Assembly: GCA_963920635.1 (NCBI GenBank)
Contig: OY987298.1
Location: 40,145,787-40,209,786 of the forward strand
Direction of reading: 5' to 3'
Length of the DNA stretch: 64,000 nucleotides
Source: Pseudeuparius sepicola
Taxonomy: Eukaryota; Arthropoda; Insecta; Coleoptera; Anthribidae
Shown here: positions 32,640-44,900 of the stretch, in pieces
Layout of the letters: the number at the start of each line of letters is the position of its first letter
Position numbering within the stretch: the first letter of the stretch is position 1
Program-made: the position numbers and the translations under genes
The notes under the pieces: generated by a model
What the model saw: the letters and a program-made list of their open reading frames with translations, nothing else
What the model was told of the DNA's origin: nothing
The model's database searches: none

Positions 32640-33666
32640 CAATTTATATTTATAGTATTAGAGTGTGTTCTTTTCAAAACGTATCCACCCTGTGCATTAA
32701 CCTACCAGCCATCATATTGTTTGCTTTAGCTTGAATGCATATTCTTAGTACGGAATTATGAGTTATGCCAAAATATGGGTACATTTTTATTATGCATAGC
32801 TTCGTCGCAACAACAAAAAATATAAACCATTGAGAAACCGTATCAACTAGAAATAAACAGTAAAGTATCCTGTTATACGTTTGGCCCGGCAAATCGGTTT
32901 CCAATTTCATAATATTTATATTCTTAACTACGTATTGGCTGAATTCGGGAAGATTAAGTCGCATGGTAGCGCCGGGGGCCCGGGCCCCCGCTTCCTGGCT
33001 TCCTTTAGAACTTGCTGTATATCTTTGTTAATTAACCTGTCAAAGTTGGAAGGCGCATTTTCGACAACATAATTGATTTTTCCTGTTCCTGGCACAATGG
33101 ATTTATTTGGTAGTGGGAGTCATTATGTCATTACGGCGCCACGGTCCGACACTGAAGGAAACAGGCCGCACTGGCTATAATCAAAAATCCGAACGGAATA
33201 AGAGTGTATAATGGCCAGACGTGGTACACTGACTACCGGATCGGTATAACGTGTTGAAGAGGTCGTTAAGTCTTTCCTGTTTTGGGAGTCAGAACCTTTG
33301 AATAAAGGACCCCAGGAAGGAGCAAATTTGCGGGCTTAACGCTCGACCGGGACAGTCTCTGCATGTGGCGGGATGCTGTTTCCGTTTTTAGAGTGGCGCG
33401 CACCTTTGAGTGGTTTCGACAAACTAATCGAGGCAGAAATCCTCAAGAAAAATATATTTAAAATTTTAATGTGTTTTTGTTTCCCATCACCGAAGCACCG
33501 ACTAAACTGAGAATTATTTTTCGCCGTCGCAGCCAAGTTGTCATCTGCCTCAGCTAAAAAAATTGGCAACATACCTAGGTGTCAAGCAAAAACTTTACTG
33601 CTATAGGGGAGCTCACCTTACTATACACTGTCTTGTTTGTCCTGGCAGAACTACTTTATAAATAAT
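32640..33666. other. No gene seen
   Basis: AT-rich to 32,950, then a perfect GC palindrome CGGGGGCCCGGGCCCCCG at 32,973-32,990 and a more complex stretch to 33,580. No coding frame is supported. Confidence 0.3.
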
Positions 33667-33673
33667 AGTTATT

Positions 33674-33808
33674 TACATTGCCAGATGCGTAAGTGCACTT
33701 TTTTGGCCGAGAAGGTTGTTTAAAGACCGAGGCAACGCGAGCGTTGGTCATTAAAAGTACCTCCGAGGCCAAAAAAGAGCTTACGCATCGTGCAATGTAT
33801 TACATTTT
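33674..33808. repeat. Small inverted-repeat element
   Basis: The left arm (TACATTGCCAGATGCGTAAG) is inverted at the right (CTTACGCATCGTGCAATGTA), and GGCCGAG/CGAGGCC pairs inside. Related sequence without the right arm lies at 15,940-16,060. Confidence 0.7.
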
Positions 33809-33984
33809 TCCCGCTACCGACAATTTCAGGTTATAGGTACTTTGAATAAAGCTCTAAATACATATGGAGTAGATTATGAGTAATAATGATCTTCAAAATA
33901 ACCTTTGTTCAATTACTAAAATTGATAATCAGCCATAAATATAAGAGGCAGAATGCAGCGATAATAAAAAATAAATAAAAAATG

Positions 33985-34085
33985 TCGAGCTTTGTGTGGG
34001 ATTTGAACTCTGGATCTACGAATTACTAATCGCATACTCTCACCCTACCGGTAGCGCGGTGCCTGTCAAATTTGTTCTGTTATGC
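33985..34085 (-). repeat. tRNA-derived SINE-like fragment
   Basis: On the minus strand a B-box-like AGAGTTCAAATCC follows an A-box-like region (CTACCGGTAGGGTGAGAG) at tRNA-like spacing. I could not fold it into a full functional tRNA. A tRNA-derived SINE or tRNA pseudogene is likely. Confidence 0.4.
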
Positions 34086-34379
34086 GGCTCTTATTTGACG
34101 CCAGAGACATTGAAATTATTAATTTTTCTTTGGTATAATTCGTGTTCTTTATGATCAAAACCAGTTTGTAAAACGATTCTTGTTTTTTTTTAATTTTATT
34201 AATGGTTCTAAGGTCCTTGCTGCGTAAGGGTTGCTAAGCAATACTTTTTGTCCCTAGCAACCACTTTCGCAGCTAGCAACGAAAATAACAGGGCACCTCG
34301 AACATTTGACTTTCGCTTTTGGGCCTGTTGGCGAGTATGTAAAGTGTACTTACGGGGGAGGGAGCAGGAAAACTCATTA

Positions 34380-34940
34380 AGTAACTTTGCTATCACAGGA
34401 AAGGTATGTTTTTGCCAAAGAGATATTTGCTGTGCACGAAGGCCCCGCCCTTCTTCAGCGCGGTGTCACCACCACGTGTCACGAAGGGTGCTTTGTTGGA
34501 CCTTCGTTAGCCGAGATCACTGGGAACGGGAGTCTCGAAGCGTAGATTGAATGAGACAGCAGGTTTAAAGTAGGGTGATTATTCTTCCAGATGCCTCTAG
34601 CAGCATCTGGGCCATGACGGGGGGAACGGCTGTCTGTGGACCGACGCGACTGATTTGACCTTGATCACGGAAACGTTTATCCCGAAAGGAAGAAGCGCAA
34701 TTGTTTGTCACGACGCACTCCAACAGCGCCCCGAAGGACCCTGTTGTCGACCCTCCAGAGGTCCGACTCGTACAAGGATGCTAAGGCGGGCGTATCCTTT
34801 GTCAGGCCAGACTCACCGGAGGTGGTCAGGGGTTGGGTGGCTGCTAAGGTGAGCGGTATCCACTGATCTAGCTCCCGAGCGGAGCTGATTTTATATCCGT
34901 CGATTCTGCTGAATCTTCGGGTGAACTTTGGTCTATCTAG
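34380..34940. other. GC-richer block of unknown nature
   Basis: The composition differs sharply from the flanking AT-rich DNA and there is no long open frame. It may be the untranslated part of a retroelement or a decayed gene. I see no repeat partner in the window. Confidence 0.3.
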
Positions 34941-36344
34941 TGTTTATCTTATTGAACAATTCTCGTATGTTTTAATATTGATTGACCCCTGTATAAATTT
35001 GTGTAATGTTATCTTTATTCTTGTTTTGATAGAGGTACTTTCTAGTAGCTGCAAAGTTACTTTACTGCGTTAAAAGAAGTTCTCGCCAGAGTACCTAGCA
35101 GAAATATTTAGATACTTTAGCAACAATTTGTTTAGTTGCGGCAGGTCTCTGCTTTCTTAGTTATGGAAGCTTTTGTTTCAAACCTCGCAGGTTGTTTAAA
35201 ATTCAGTGCTCACCATTGGAATCTATATAGAAAATTGAAAGATATATAAATTGGCCCATTTGGAATCATAGATAACAAGCCGTGGAAAAAACGACAATAT
35301 TTTGGTTTGTCACGGACTACTCTGCCCTGCAATTCATTTAATTTGGAACCTGTTGGTTAAGTATATGATTTCCAAGATCAAAATGTTAAGTATTGAACTT
35401 GAAACACCCTGTAAAGTTTCAAAAAAGAATCCATGGCAGGACAGTATAACTCTAACTACTAAAAAATGTTGCTACAAATTAATTTCGACAAAATTAATAA
35501 TATTGTACTTACATAATTAAAAAAAAACAGAAGTAGCACCTATACAAGGTACCTACCTATACAAGCCTTGTGTACATATATGAACTTTTTATTATTATAA
35601 TAGATATGTTATTAGGGGAGGTAAAGGTCGTTAAAAAACAAAATTTAGAAAATTCATAGAAGGAAATCAACTTTATTTATTTTAAACAAAAACAATACTT
35701 ATATCAAGGTAAATAATCTCTTCCTGGGATCAAACAGTAAATTTAAACATTCTTACATATTAATGAATGAACAATAACCATTTTTGTTTCAATTTATACA
35801 AAAAAAAACAAATTTCACTGTAAAATTTTACTGAAAAACAGTGCTATAACATGAAACGACTTTTAGGCCACAGTAATGTACTTAACAGTAACAGTAAAGT
35901 ACCCACAGAAAAGTGGGTCTGCTATCCTTACAAAAAACTGCAACTATATAGGCAAAAAACAACATGTGATAAACTAAGTAAGAAAAGATCAAGATTATAT
36001 AAAGTCTCATACTTTTAAATTAACAAAAATATCGACGTTATTATTTTTCAAAAAGTTCAAACTGTCCGCAAGACCCCAGTTGCAAAAACATTTGATGCAT
36101 TCTTCTGTAAAGGCAGTGTCTACTACACTATGAGTGCTAATGCCAGAATATTTGCAACACTTATTTTAGGTATAAGAAATGATTGGCTCGTTGTCTGACG
36201 CGATCGGGAAAATATCAGTTTTCTCAAAGCGCTTGAACAACCTGGTCTGACACTATGTATTTGTATTAGACTTATGGAAGTATATATACAGCCCCTATTT
36301 GACGTTTTCCATATGTTTGTGAGCTTACATCGAAGGAAATAAAG
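34941..36344. other. No gene seen; AT-rich
   Basis: Low-complexity AT-rich sequence with short chance frames up to the TAA microsatellite at 36,345. Confidence 0.35.
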
Positions 36345-36479
36345 TTATTATTATTATTATTATCGACTTAGCCAAAAGGCATTCGCACTCCCTTTACGGG
36401 GAACATTCACTCAGATCCCGGGTATCCCGGATACCATAAGGATCTGGCTCGGACGAGACCCTTGCCATGTTATCGGGCC

Positions 36480-39400
36480 TTAGATGACATTGATGTTGTC
36501 GGACGTTCCTGCATTCCCCATGAATTTCCTGACGGTTCGGGCTGTCGCAAGTAGTACCGCTTTCTGCATGGACCTGTAAAGACTATCAGTTAGACCCAGC
36601 TCTTTTATGTTTCTCAGCAAACTTTTTGGTAAAACACCAGTTGTTGACACGATAATTGGAATCGTCTTGACGTTTTCCATTTCCCATTGCCTTCTAATTC
36701 GTTCTTCTAAGTCTCTGTACTTCGCGATCTTCTCGACTTGCTTCACACGCATGTTGTTGTTGTTCGGGATGGCCACATCAATCAGAGTTGTCTTCCTAGA
36801 AATTTTATCAACTATTATAAGGTCCGGTCTGTTATGGGCAACTCGTTGATCTGTCAGAACTGTACGATCCCAGTACATCTTGTAGTTGCTGTTCTCAAGA
36901 ACAGGCTCCGGTGTGTAGCTGTAATATGGGACCCTCTCTGCCTGCACAAGCAGCAGTTTTTCCCCCAGTTCCTGGTGCAAGATCTTGGCAACCGAATCGT
37001 GTCGTTCCTTATATTCCGTTGATGCGAACATCTGACATCCTCCTGTTATGTGCTGGATTGTTTCTGAAGTTGGGCACCCGTATCTGCATCTGTCATCCAC
37101 TACCGATGCATCTCCTACAATGAATTTTAGGTAGTTGCGATCTTGTATGGCCAGTAAGAAGCCTTCCGTCTCGGGGAACATTCTTCCCGAGGTCAGCCAG
37201 TAGTTCGACGCTAACTTGTCGACATGTTCCTGGCTGACCTCATTAGGATGCCTCCCGTGCAGCGGCTTCTCCAACCACCTCTGTAGTGTATCGTTGTCGG
37301 TTCGGTGGTGATTTTGATGCTCGTGTTCCGTCAGACGTAGCGGTGTTGAGACGTCTGCTCCGCATATAGCTTTATGTAGTGTGGAGCTGTTGGCCTGTCT
37401 CTGGAAATAATTACGCAGATTTATTATTTGTTGGTCCAATTGCTTGCTGAAGTCTGCCAATCCTCTTCCTCCTAGTTGACGTGGCAGAGTAGTTCTTTCT
37501 ACGGCGCTACGGGGATGATGTTTATGAGCTTTTGTCAGTAGTGTCCTAACTTTTCGCTGCAAGTTGTTGATGTCCGTGTTGGTCCAATTCACTATTCCAA
37601 ACGAATAGCTGAGTACAGAGCACGCATACGTGTTCAGGGCCTTAAACAAATTCCTGCTGTTAAGATCAGTTCGCACTACTTGTCTTACTCTCTTGATGAA
37701 TTCATTCCTTAAATCGATCTTCATTGTTCGATGGTCTATCCTTTGAGCTTGTTTCATCCCGAGATACTTGTATGTATCTCCCATGCTCATTGCTTCGATC
37801 TCCTGGCCGTCCTGCATCTCGTGTGCGCCCTGTTCGAGCCTTCCCCGGACGATGTTAAGGGTGCGGCACTTGTCCAGTCCAAACTGCATTCCGATGTCCC
37901 TGGAGAACTCCTCTACAATTTTAAGCATTTGCGTTAGTTGGTTTTTGGTTGCGGCCATCAGTTTTAAATCATCCATATATAATAGGTGATTCAACTTGAT
38001 CGCTTCTGCGTTGTTGCTTTTGATAGCGAAGCCGTATTTTGTAGAGTTCAACCGATGTGATAGAGGGTTCATCGCCATGCAGAACCACAGTGGACTGAGT
38101 GAATCTCCTTGGAAAATCCCTCTTCGGATGTTGATTGTGTCGGTCTCGATGTTATTGTCTGCGCTTCTGAGTTGTATCTTAGTGCGCCAGGTTGTCATAA
38201 CGTGTTCTAAAAAGGAAACTGTATGATGATCTATTTTATACAGCTTTAAGATACCTGTGAGCGAGTCGTGAGGTACGGAATCAAATGCTTTTTTGTAGTC
38301 CACATAAGCCATGTGGAGGTTTCGTTGCTTGGAATGAGCCTGGTTGCAGATGACAGAGTCTATGATGAGTTGCTCTTTGCATCCCATTGCGCCCTTCGAG
38401 CAGCCCTTCTGCTGCATTGCAATGATGTTGTTCCGCTCGCAGTGAGCATATATTCGCTGCGTAAGGCAAGATGTGATTATCTTGTAAAGCGTAGGCAAGC
38501 AGGTTATTGGGCGGTACTTGGCAGGGTTATCCATATTCCGCTGGTCTTTTGGTAACAGGTAAGTTGCACCCTGTGTAAGAAACAATGGCATTTTCAGAGG
38601 ATCGAGCAAGACTTCATTAATTAAGGTAGTTATTTGTTCATGCGTGCACCACAACTTCTTAATCCAATAATTTTGGAGATGATCTGGACCTGGTGCCTTC
38701 CAGTTGTGGGAATTCTTGATGACATCGGAGACCTCAGCGGTTGTGAATTGCTCGTGTTGCATCTGGCTATAGTTCCGGCCCATCTCGCGTTCTTCGCTGA
38801 TCCAGCTTGCACTGACATTGTATGGACCTGGTGTGGCAAGTTGATTTCTCCAGAAACCGTCGACCTGTTCTCTGCTAGGGTAACTCGCATTTGTGGCATC
38901 GGCGCTAGAATTAAAAGCACGGTAGAAACCCTTTTCTGATCGTTCAAAGAGTTTATTGTCTCGTTTCCTGTTGTTACTAGCCTTGTATCTCCTCAGACGC
39001 CCTGCGAAAACAGAAAGTTTTTGTTTTAATGTGTCAAGACATTGTTGAGCAGTGATGTTCGCGGGGTCATGCCGAGAATGCATTTGGGTGCGGCTCATTA
39101 CTGCCTGCACCGCCCTCTGGATCCTTCTAGTTCTAACTCCTCTGATATATTCCGTCACTTGTCCTATGTCTTTACGGAGACTCTCGATCTTCCGATTTAG
39201 TCGCATTTCCCATTGAGCCATTCGTGGTTCTGGTCTTGCACGATTCAACTCTTGGGCCGTTCGGATCTTGGCACCCATTACAGTGATGACTGCCGTTGCG
39301 GCACAGTAGATTAACATGTGCATACGTTCTAATGTTGGTGTCACTGAAACATAGCTTGGTAAAATTCTTGTGTTCATAAGATCGAGCACGATCGCAAGTT

Positions 39401-40130
39401 TCCTGGAAGAATTTAATCTTGGTAGCGGTGGCCTGCTAAGTGGGTCTGTGCCTTCGTATCGCAATACTGCCTGTCTCATATGTGTGTCCAAGCCTTCAAA
39501 ATGTTCTTCGTTAACCCGTTCCAGACTCTCGGTTGTTGGTTCTACCGTTTCGGCTTCTAGTTGTTGTCCAGGCTCTTGAAGTTCCCCATTGTTGTTGTTG
39601 TCATCTATGTCTATGTGTTCGCCGTGGATCTCTAGCTCAACTTCCCGTTTGATAGTGTTAAGTCGCGTTTCTGGAATTCGGTTATTTCTTAGAATAGTTC
39701 GATACTGATCTGACACTCTTTGTTCAGACACTTGCATGTGTGGAAACTCCCTGCAGAACTCGGCATGCAGTTGTTGTCGGTAGCCGATAATCTCTTGTCC
39801 TAAGTTTGTCACCCTGTAGAAAATACGCATAATCGATTCATTCATGGACACAGTCCATTTCATGCGTCGTCGTTGTAATCCCGCCTCTGTGAACGCTGGC
39901 TGAAGTTCCCGCGCAGCACCTTCGGTGGGTGGAACCCTAGTTCTCGTTTGGCTCCCATGTTGTAGATGTTCGTGTTGTTGTTGGGCTGTAGCTGTTTGTG
40001 CAACAGGGGCCCGCCTCATCAGCGCCCTGTCACCGACGTCCCGCTCGCTGTCATGCCCAGCGCCGGCTCCAGACATGCCCTGGCGATCCCCAGGCAGCGG
40101 CCCTATGACAATCATCCTATCATTCTCCAT
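36480..40130 (-). CDS. R4/Dong-type reverse transcriptase with restriction-like endonuclease
   Basis: 1,216 codons from an ATG at 40,130, uninterrupted. Residues 88-155 form a basic N-terminal region typical of R4-type ORFs. Reverse transcriptase spans about 470-780, with catalytic Asp in YVDYKKAFD (D611), GIFQGDSLSP at 671-680 and YMDD at 718-721. A CCHC knuckle (C1015, C1019, H1027, C1032) precedes the restriction-like endonuclease, with PD at 1102-1103 and D1118 in the PDLIIVDKISRKTTLIDV stretch and a charged KYRDLEERI after it. All key residues are present. The protein nicks a TAA-repeat target and reverse transcribes its own RNA there. R2-type relatives are excluded by the target and the lack of N-terminal zinc fingers. 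Confidence 0.9.
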   Translation of the reverse strand: MENDRMIVIGPLPGDRQGMSGAGAGHDSERDVGDRALMRRAPVAQTATAQQQHEHLQHGSQTRTRVPPTEGAARELQPAFTEAGLQRRRMKWTVSMNESIMRIFYRVTNLGQEIIGYRQQLHAEFCREFPHMQVSEQRVSDQYRTILRNNRIPETRLNTIKREVELEIHGEHIDIDDNNNNGELQEPGQQLEAETVEPTTESLERVNEEHFEGLDTHMRQAVLRYEGTDPLSRPPLPRLNSSRKLAIVLDLMNTRILPSYVSVTPTLERMHMLIYCAATAVITVMGAKIRTAQELNRARPEPRMAQWEMRLNRKIESLRKDIGQVTEYIRGVRTRRIQRAVQAVMSRTQMHSRHDPANITAQQCLDTLKQKLSVFAGRLRRYKASNNRKRDNKLFERSEKGFYRAFNSSADATNASYPSREQVDGFWRNQLATPGPYNVSASWISEEREMGRNYSQMQHEQFTTAEVSDVIKNSHNWKAPGPDHLQNYWIKKLWCTHEQITTLINEVLLDPLKMPLFLTQGATYLLPKDQRNMDNPAKYRPITCLPTLYKIITSCLTQRIYAHCERNNIIAMQQKGCSKGAMGCKEQLIIDSVICNQAHSKQRNLHMAYVDYKKAFDSVPHDSLTGILKLYKIDHHTVSFLEHVMTTWRTKIQLRSADNNIETDTINIRRGIFQGDSLSPLWFCMAMNPLSHRLNSTKYGFAIKSNNAEAIKLNHLLYMDDLKLMAATKNQLTQMLKIVEEFSRDIGMQFGLDKCRTLNIVRGRLEQGAHEMQDGQEIEAMSMGDTYKYLGMKQAQRIDHRTMKIDLRNEFIKRVRQVVRTDLNSRNLFKALNTYACSVLSYSFGIVNWTNTDINNLQRKVRTLLTKAHKHHPRSAVERTTLPRQLGGRGLADFSKQLDQQIINLRNYFQRQANSSTLHKAICGADVSTPLRLTEHEHQNHHRTDNDTLQRWLEKPLHGRHPNEVSQEHVDKLASNYWLTSGRMFPETEGFLLAIQDRNYLKFIVGDASVVDDRCRYGCPTSETIQHITGGCQMFASTEYKERHDSVAKILHQELGEKLLLVQAERVPYYSYTPEPVLENSNYKMYWDRTVLTDQRVAHNRPDLIIVDKISRKTTLIDVAIPNNNNMRVKQVEKIAKYRDLEERIRRQWEMENVKTIPIIVSTTGVLPKSLLRNIKELGLTDSLYRSMQKAVLLATARTVRKFMGNAGTSDNINVI

Positions 40131-40232
40131 TCCATAGTTTTCTCCCGTAACGTGGGAGTGACGGCCCTCGGTCGCCTTTTACGACTCGCGGAGCCACGAT
40201 AGGAGTATTCTAACCCGCTACCCATACGGGTC

Positions 40233-40639
40233 AACTAGGATAACGCGGGATCGTTACTCCCGAGGATCTGCCCCTGTCACCGGCCAAACCCCTCCTTGCG
40301 TTAACTGGGAAACACGGGATCGTTACACCCGAGGATCTGCCCCTCTCACAGGCTAGACCCATCCCTGTGTAACTGGGAGTCGCGGGATTGTCACCCCCGA
40401 GGATCAGCCCCCGTCACCGGCTAGACCCCTCCCTGCGCAACTGGATATCGCGGGATTGTCACACCCGTAGGTCTGCCCCTGTCACAGGCCAAGCCTCTCC
40501 ATGCGTAACTGGGAATCGCGGGATCGTTACACCCGTGAATCTGCCCCTCTCACAGGCCAGACTCATCCCTGCGTAACTGGGGAGCGCGGGATTGTCACAC
40601 CCGTGGATCTGCCTCTCTCACAAGTCAGATCCCCCCTGC
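40233..40639 (-). repeat. Six 68-bp tandem monomers in the LINE 5' region
   Basis: The core TAACTGGG...CGGGAT..TTACACCCG...CTGCCCCT recurs with a 68-bp period (for example at 40,302, 40,370 and 40,438), about 80-90% alike. The last copy abuts the TAA microsatellite. Monomer arrays at the 5' end can act as promoters in other LINEs; here that is inference. Confidence 0.85.
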
Positions 40640-40669
40640 TTATTATTATTATTATTATTATTATTATAT

Positions 40670-41982
40670 TGAACACCCGAGCATGGCGTCATTATTTCAT
40701 TGTTGTTTGCCGACTGGATAAGTGGCGCTACTCTACGAAAAAAATGGCGTCTTATTATAGGTTACAGGAGAGTATTCTATGGTTATAGGAAGGTATGTCA
40801 GTTTTTAAGGTTTAGGTTTAGTTTAAATATCCAGCTTTATTGCGATATAAGTTATTTTTTAGGGTAACTAATTGTCTCTGCGGTCAATATTTCGTAGTTT
40901 TATTATATTAACAGAGTTTTGCTAACTGGATTTATGTTTGTGAAAACATGAAATTTCCATGGAGATGAAGAAAATCGTATACGTAGACCATTACATGAAT
41001 TGCAGAAGACTAAAGCCTTTTGGAGTTACGGGAATTCTAGATATTATATTTTGGAAGAGTATTTTGTAACGTATGCAAGAATGAAAATAGAAAAATTTGT
41101 TGAAAGCTCCAAAATACTTTTTCTCGCTATTTAGACTCGCCTTTCTTTCTTGTTAGAGCCCAGTTTTTCTGTGTATAAAAACATATTAAAAATTTGTAAT
41201 ATAGAAAAACATTTAGAGGTAGCTTATAATTTTTTTTTCTAATTTTAATTGTATAAAAAATATTAAAATTGCTTTTTGCCTTTATTAATGCCTTTTTCAA
41301 ATTTTGACTGCCTTTTTTACACGAAATACCTGCCTTTATATGCGCCTTTTTTAATTTTTCTCTACCTTTAAATTGGGGCTTTAAATATGAGAATATGGGC
41401 AAGCTAACAGTACACAATGGTTTCGGTAGTAATAATTATAAAAATAAAATGATGGTTCAAACACTAAACTTGTTCTGAATTTGAAGTACTATTTCCCGTG
41501 AAATTAAAATTAAAATACCGAGATGGACAACAGAGAGGCGATAATTTGACAAAGATGTTGGAACTGAAATGAATAAACCTTACCTTGGTCTGGTTCGGTT
41601 CGTTTACATAATAATTTTAGTGTGAAGTGATTGTAAATAATAGGGAGAGAGGTTGAGGAAGGATTATAGTTCCCGGTTTCCGTAAAATTTGAAAACACGA
41701 ATTTCTTCTGAATTTTCACCGAACGCAATCAACAATCCCCCGAAGTGAACCGTGGAATGGTCGTCTTCGGAATGGAATTTTTTTAGCTCGGCATTGGCCG
41801 CGTATAGGTTTTTTTCTCGGTAAAGGACTTTTAAATTGACAGCGCGCAGGCTGGACACGACTAGCTTGGTAAACGGTTACTGAACAAAACTTGCATAACA
41901 AAACACCCAAACAACTAGAGTACTATAGGTCGCTTAAAGAGTCACTTGAAGAACGAAAACGCAATGGTGAGAAAAATATAGT
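40670..41982. other. No gene seen
   Basis: AT-rich. 41,270-41,360 has repeated TGCCTTTTT-type motifs like subterminal repeats of hAT elements. No supported coding frame. Confidence 0.3.
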
Positions 41983-44900
41983 AATGGACTAATACACCAC
42001 TTTTCTTTATTTGCTCATCGGATAGTATTGGGTGAGATATACTTGCTGTATTTTTTTACAATTTTTTTTCGCTCCCGTTTTGCCGCAATTAATTTTTAAA
42101 GTTCAATATACGTAACTACCTGTTGGATTTTATTTTTACCTAAATTTACTGCCAGGCGCCACGTTTGGCAACGCCGCGCCAGGCGCGCCTCAATGTCAAG
42201 AGAACTTAACCTATAAATCTGCAAGGACAAATCAGATCCTGCTAATATTTTACCTACATTTTGATCAATTTTCACTGTATTTTCGCCATTCATTCCATTA
42301 GATGACGGAAATGATTAGGAAAAAGACTTTTTTGTACCTGTTTGTTCAAGTACAAGCGAAATTTCAATAAAATTGTATTTTTGTTTGTCAATAATAATAC
42401 TTGTTTTACTGAGATTCAGGTAGGTAGCAGCATCACAATCATTCTATTCTCCTGAGAACTCTATTAACGACTCAGAGATAATGCCAGTTAGTCTACAAAA
42501 CCTAGCAATTTGTTTATTGTAAACAAGAGTCGATTTTATTTAGGTCTGACAAAAGTATAGGAGTGTGGTACAAAAGGATACAAGTGCTGATACATTATGA
42601 AGCAAAAAATGATAAGAACCGACAAGGTTCAAAGTAATATTTTATAATAGTTGATGATTTTTGTCATACAGTTTTCTGTAAAGTATATTCCGCCGATTGC
42701 TAGTTGTATGAAGGAACTGATATTTTGGCCTGAATCTAAATCTAATGATATTCAAAAAGCATTACCAGGTCTTTTCAAAGCAAGACATAAACAGTGGAGT
42801 TAATAATTGATTTATTAGGAATTGAGACAGAAAAGTCATCGAATCCTATAGACGTCCAGCACTGACCTGGTTAGAATATAAAAAAATTTTTATAATGGTT
42901 TATTAATAAACAGGGATTAATAGGTATAGAAAATTTAGCAATTAAACATATTGAGCCCTTACTTACAGAATGTAAGTCAGTAAGACCTGCATCGGTTCCA
43001 ACACATATAATAGGTGTCAGCTCTAGATATTGTTCAAAATATGACATGTAAAAAGCAATAAAGCCAAGTTTTTAGTCGAAAACCTTTATAGTAGGTCATC
43101 GCTCGAATTGAATCGACTACTTCAAACCCATTTAGGTACATTATATTCCCGAATGCATACTCGTAAAAAATGATATACCATGGAGTAAAGAAATAACACG
43201 AAGAAAGTTTGCACCAGAAAAATGATACATCTCTGAAAAGTAACTAGTGGTGGTTTTATTTTCTACACGGGGTAAATTATAAAAACGTCAAAAAGGTGTT
43301 TTATGGAATAGAAACTTGAAACTTCATTGCTGGCCTTACCTTTTAATTTTAAACTTTTCATAATACCTATATGTTTTCTCTAAAATTAACAATACCTAAG
43401 GGCGTTGAGTCCATATAAAATTGCGTGTCCGGTCGGAGTGTGCTTACCCTGAAGTCCCTCGTTGCCCCCACTCGTTCTAGCCGCCTAGCGACCACGAATT
43501 TTTACAACTTGTTTACGTTTTCGAGAACACACAATTTTATATATTTTTTATTTTACTGGAAGGATATGTATTTTGTTGTCTCGGACGGTTTTCGGGCCGG
43601 CTATGCTGCGTCCTGTAAGGCTGCGTTTCTTATTATTCATTCATTCAACGCTAAGGGTACTTTCTAGTCTTTTTCATATTTTCGAACCTCCCCATATACG
43701 AAATGAGATATTCAAATTTTGTAAACTGCGTTTTGAGTTTGCAGGAATGCACAAACTTTTATCAAGAATAAAATTTTCTGATAAATTAAAATTAAAAAAA
43801 AAAAACATATGGTGTGTACTTTCTGCCGGACACTGTATATTCGACACTACTGTTGTAATAAGAAAAAATATATGTCTAACATAGTGGTTACATTGCAACT
43901 TTTATGTCTTATCGACAAAAAATAGAAAAATAATAGGGGGGGTCGGATTTTTCTCATGAAGTACATAGTAATAAAATACTTAGACCTGTGACTTTTTCAA
44001 ATTTTATTCACAAACAATTGCGGAAATTTGGATTTTTCTTGCTTTTGATCTCCCGATTGCCACGTACGCACCTGAGTTTTTCGTTTCTGTGCTACCCCAA
44101 TGTCCAGCAAACCTCTAGTGCCATTTTGTTAAATATATCAAGCTGCAAAAAATTAATTGTGACAATTTGAATTTTTCTTGTTTTTGCTCTTCCGATTGCC
44201 ACGTTCGCACCTGAGTTTTTCGTTTCTGTGCTAGCAGACCTCCAGTGCCATTTTGGTAAATAGTTTAAGTTGGTGACAAATCAATAATTGTGGAAATTTG
44301 GATTTTTCTTGTTTTCTGAATTTTTTCGTTTGGGGTTGCCCCATAGGTATATATCAATTTTGCTGCTGGCATCATTTCTTGGTAAACTGCAAGATACGAA
44401 AACATCTCTGGAAATAAGAATTTGAAACAATTTATTTCATTCTCAATAATTATTACTATACAAACCTACCTTTTAATTTATTCAATTTTTGTTTTCTGGC
44501 GTACTGACTAAGTATTTTATCAATTTGTGGTAGACATTAGTGCACTATGCGTAGGACCAGTACTTAGCTGGTGTGCTGTAAAAACGAGATTCTTGATTCT
44601 GATTTCGTTGCCGTCTCGAGAAACGTAATGCTGCATGTGCATAATTTAGGACTAATCTACTTATGTTGGGCAATCACAACACATTTTACACATTCCACAA
44701 CCGAATATCTTTATGCATTTGTAACCACAATGACATTATAATTATTGTTCTTGTTAACGGGGTCGGGGTTATTTTTGCCTTAACCCTGCATTCATTATTA
44801 TTTTGTCCTTTCTTCTGCACATATCCATAAGTCCATTCTCTAGTTGACCTAAAGGGAGCATTCACAGCTACGTATATAATCATAATTAAGTATAAATATT

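Larger units (their letters stand above)
36345..40668 (-). mobile_element. R4/Dong-clade non-LTR retrotransposon inserted in a TAA microsatellite
   Basis: The element runs leftward. It is bounded by (TAA)n on both sides in its own orientation (36,345-36,363 at the 3' end, 40,640-40,668 at the 5' end), the known target of Dong elements. It has a 5' region of 68-bp monomers, one intact ORF, and a short 3' untranslated region of about 115 bp. It looks full length and recent. Confidence 0.85.

Noticed and set aside
32973..32990. Perfect 18-bp GC palindrome as a regulatory site
   Set aside because: Simple G/C runs of this type occur inside MITEs; nothing nearby supports a regulatory role.
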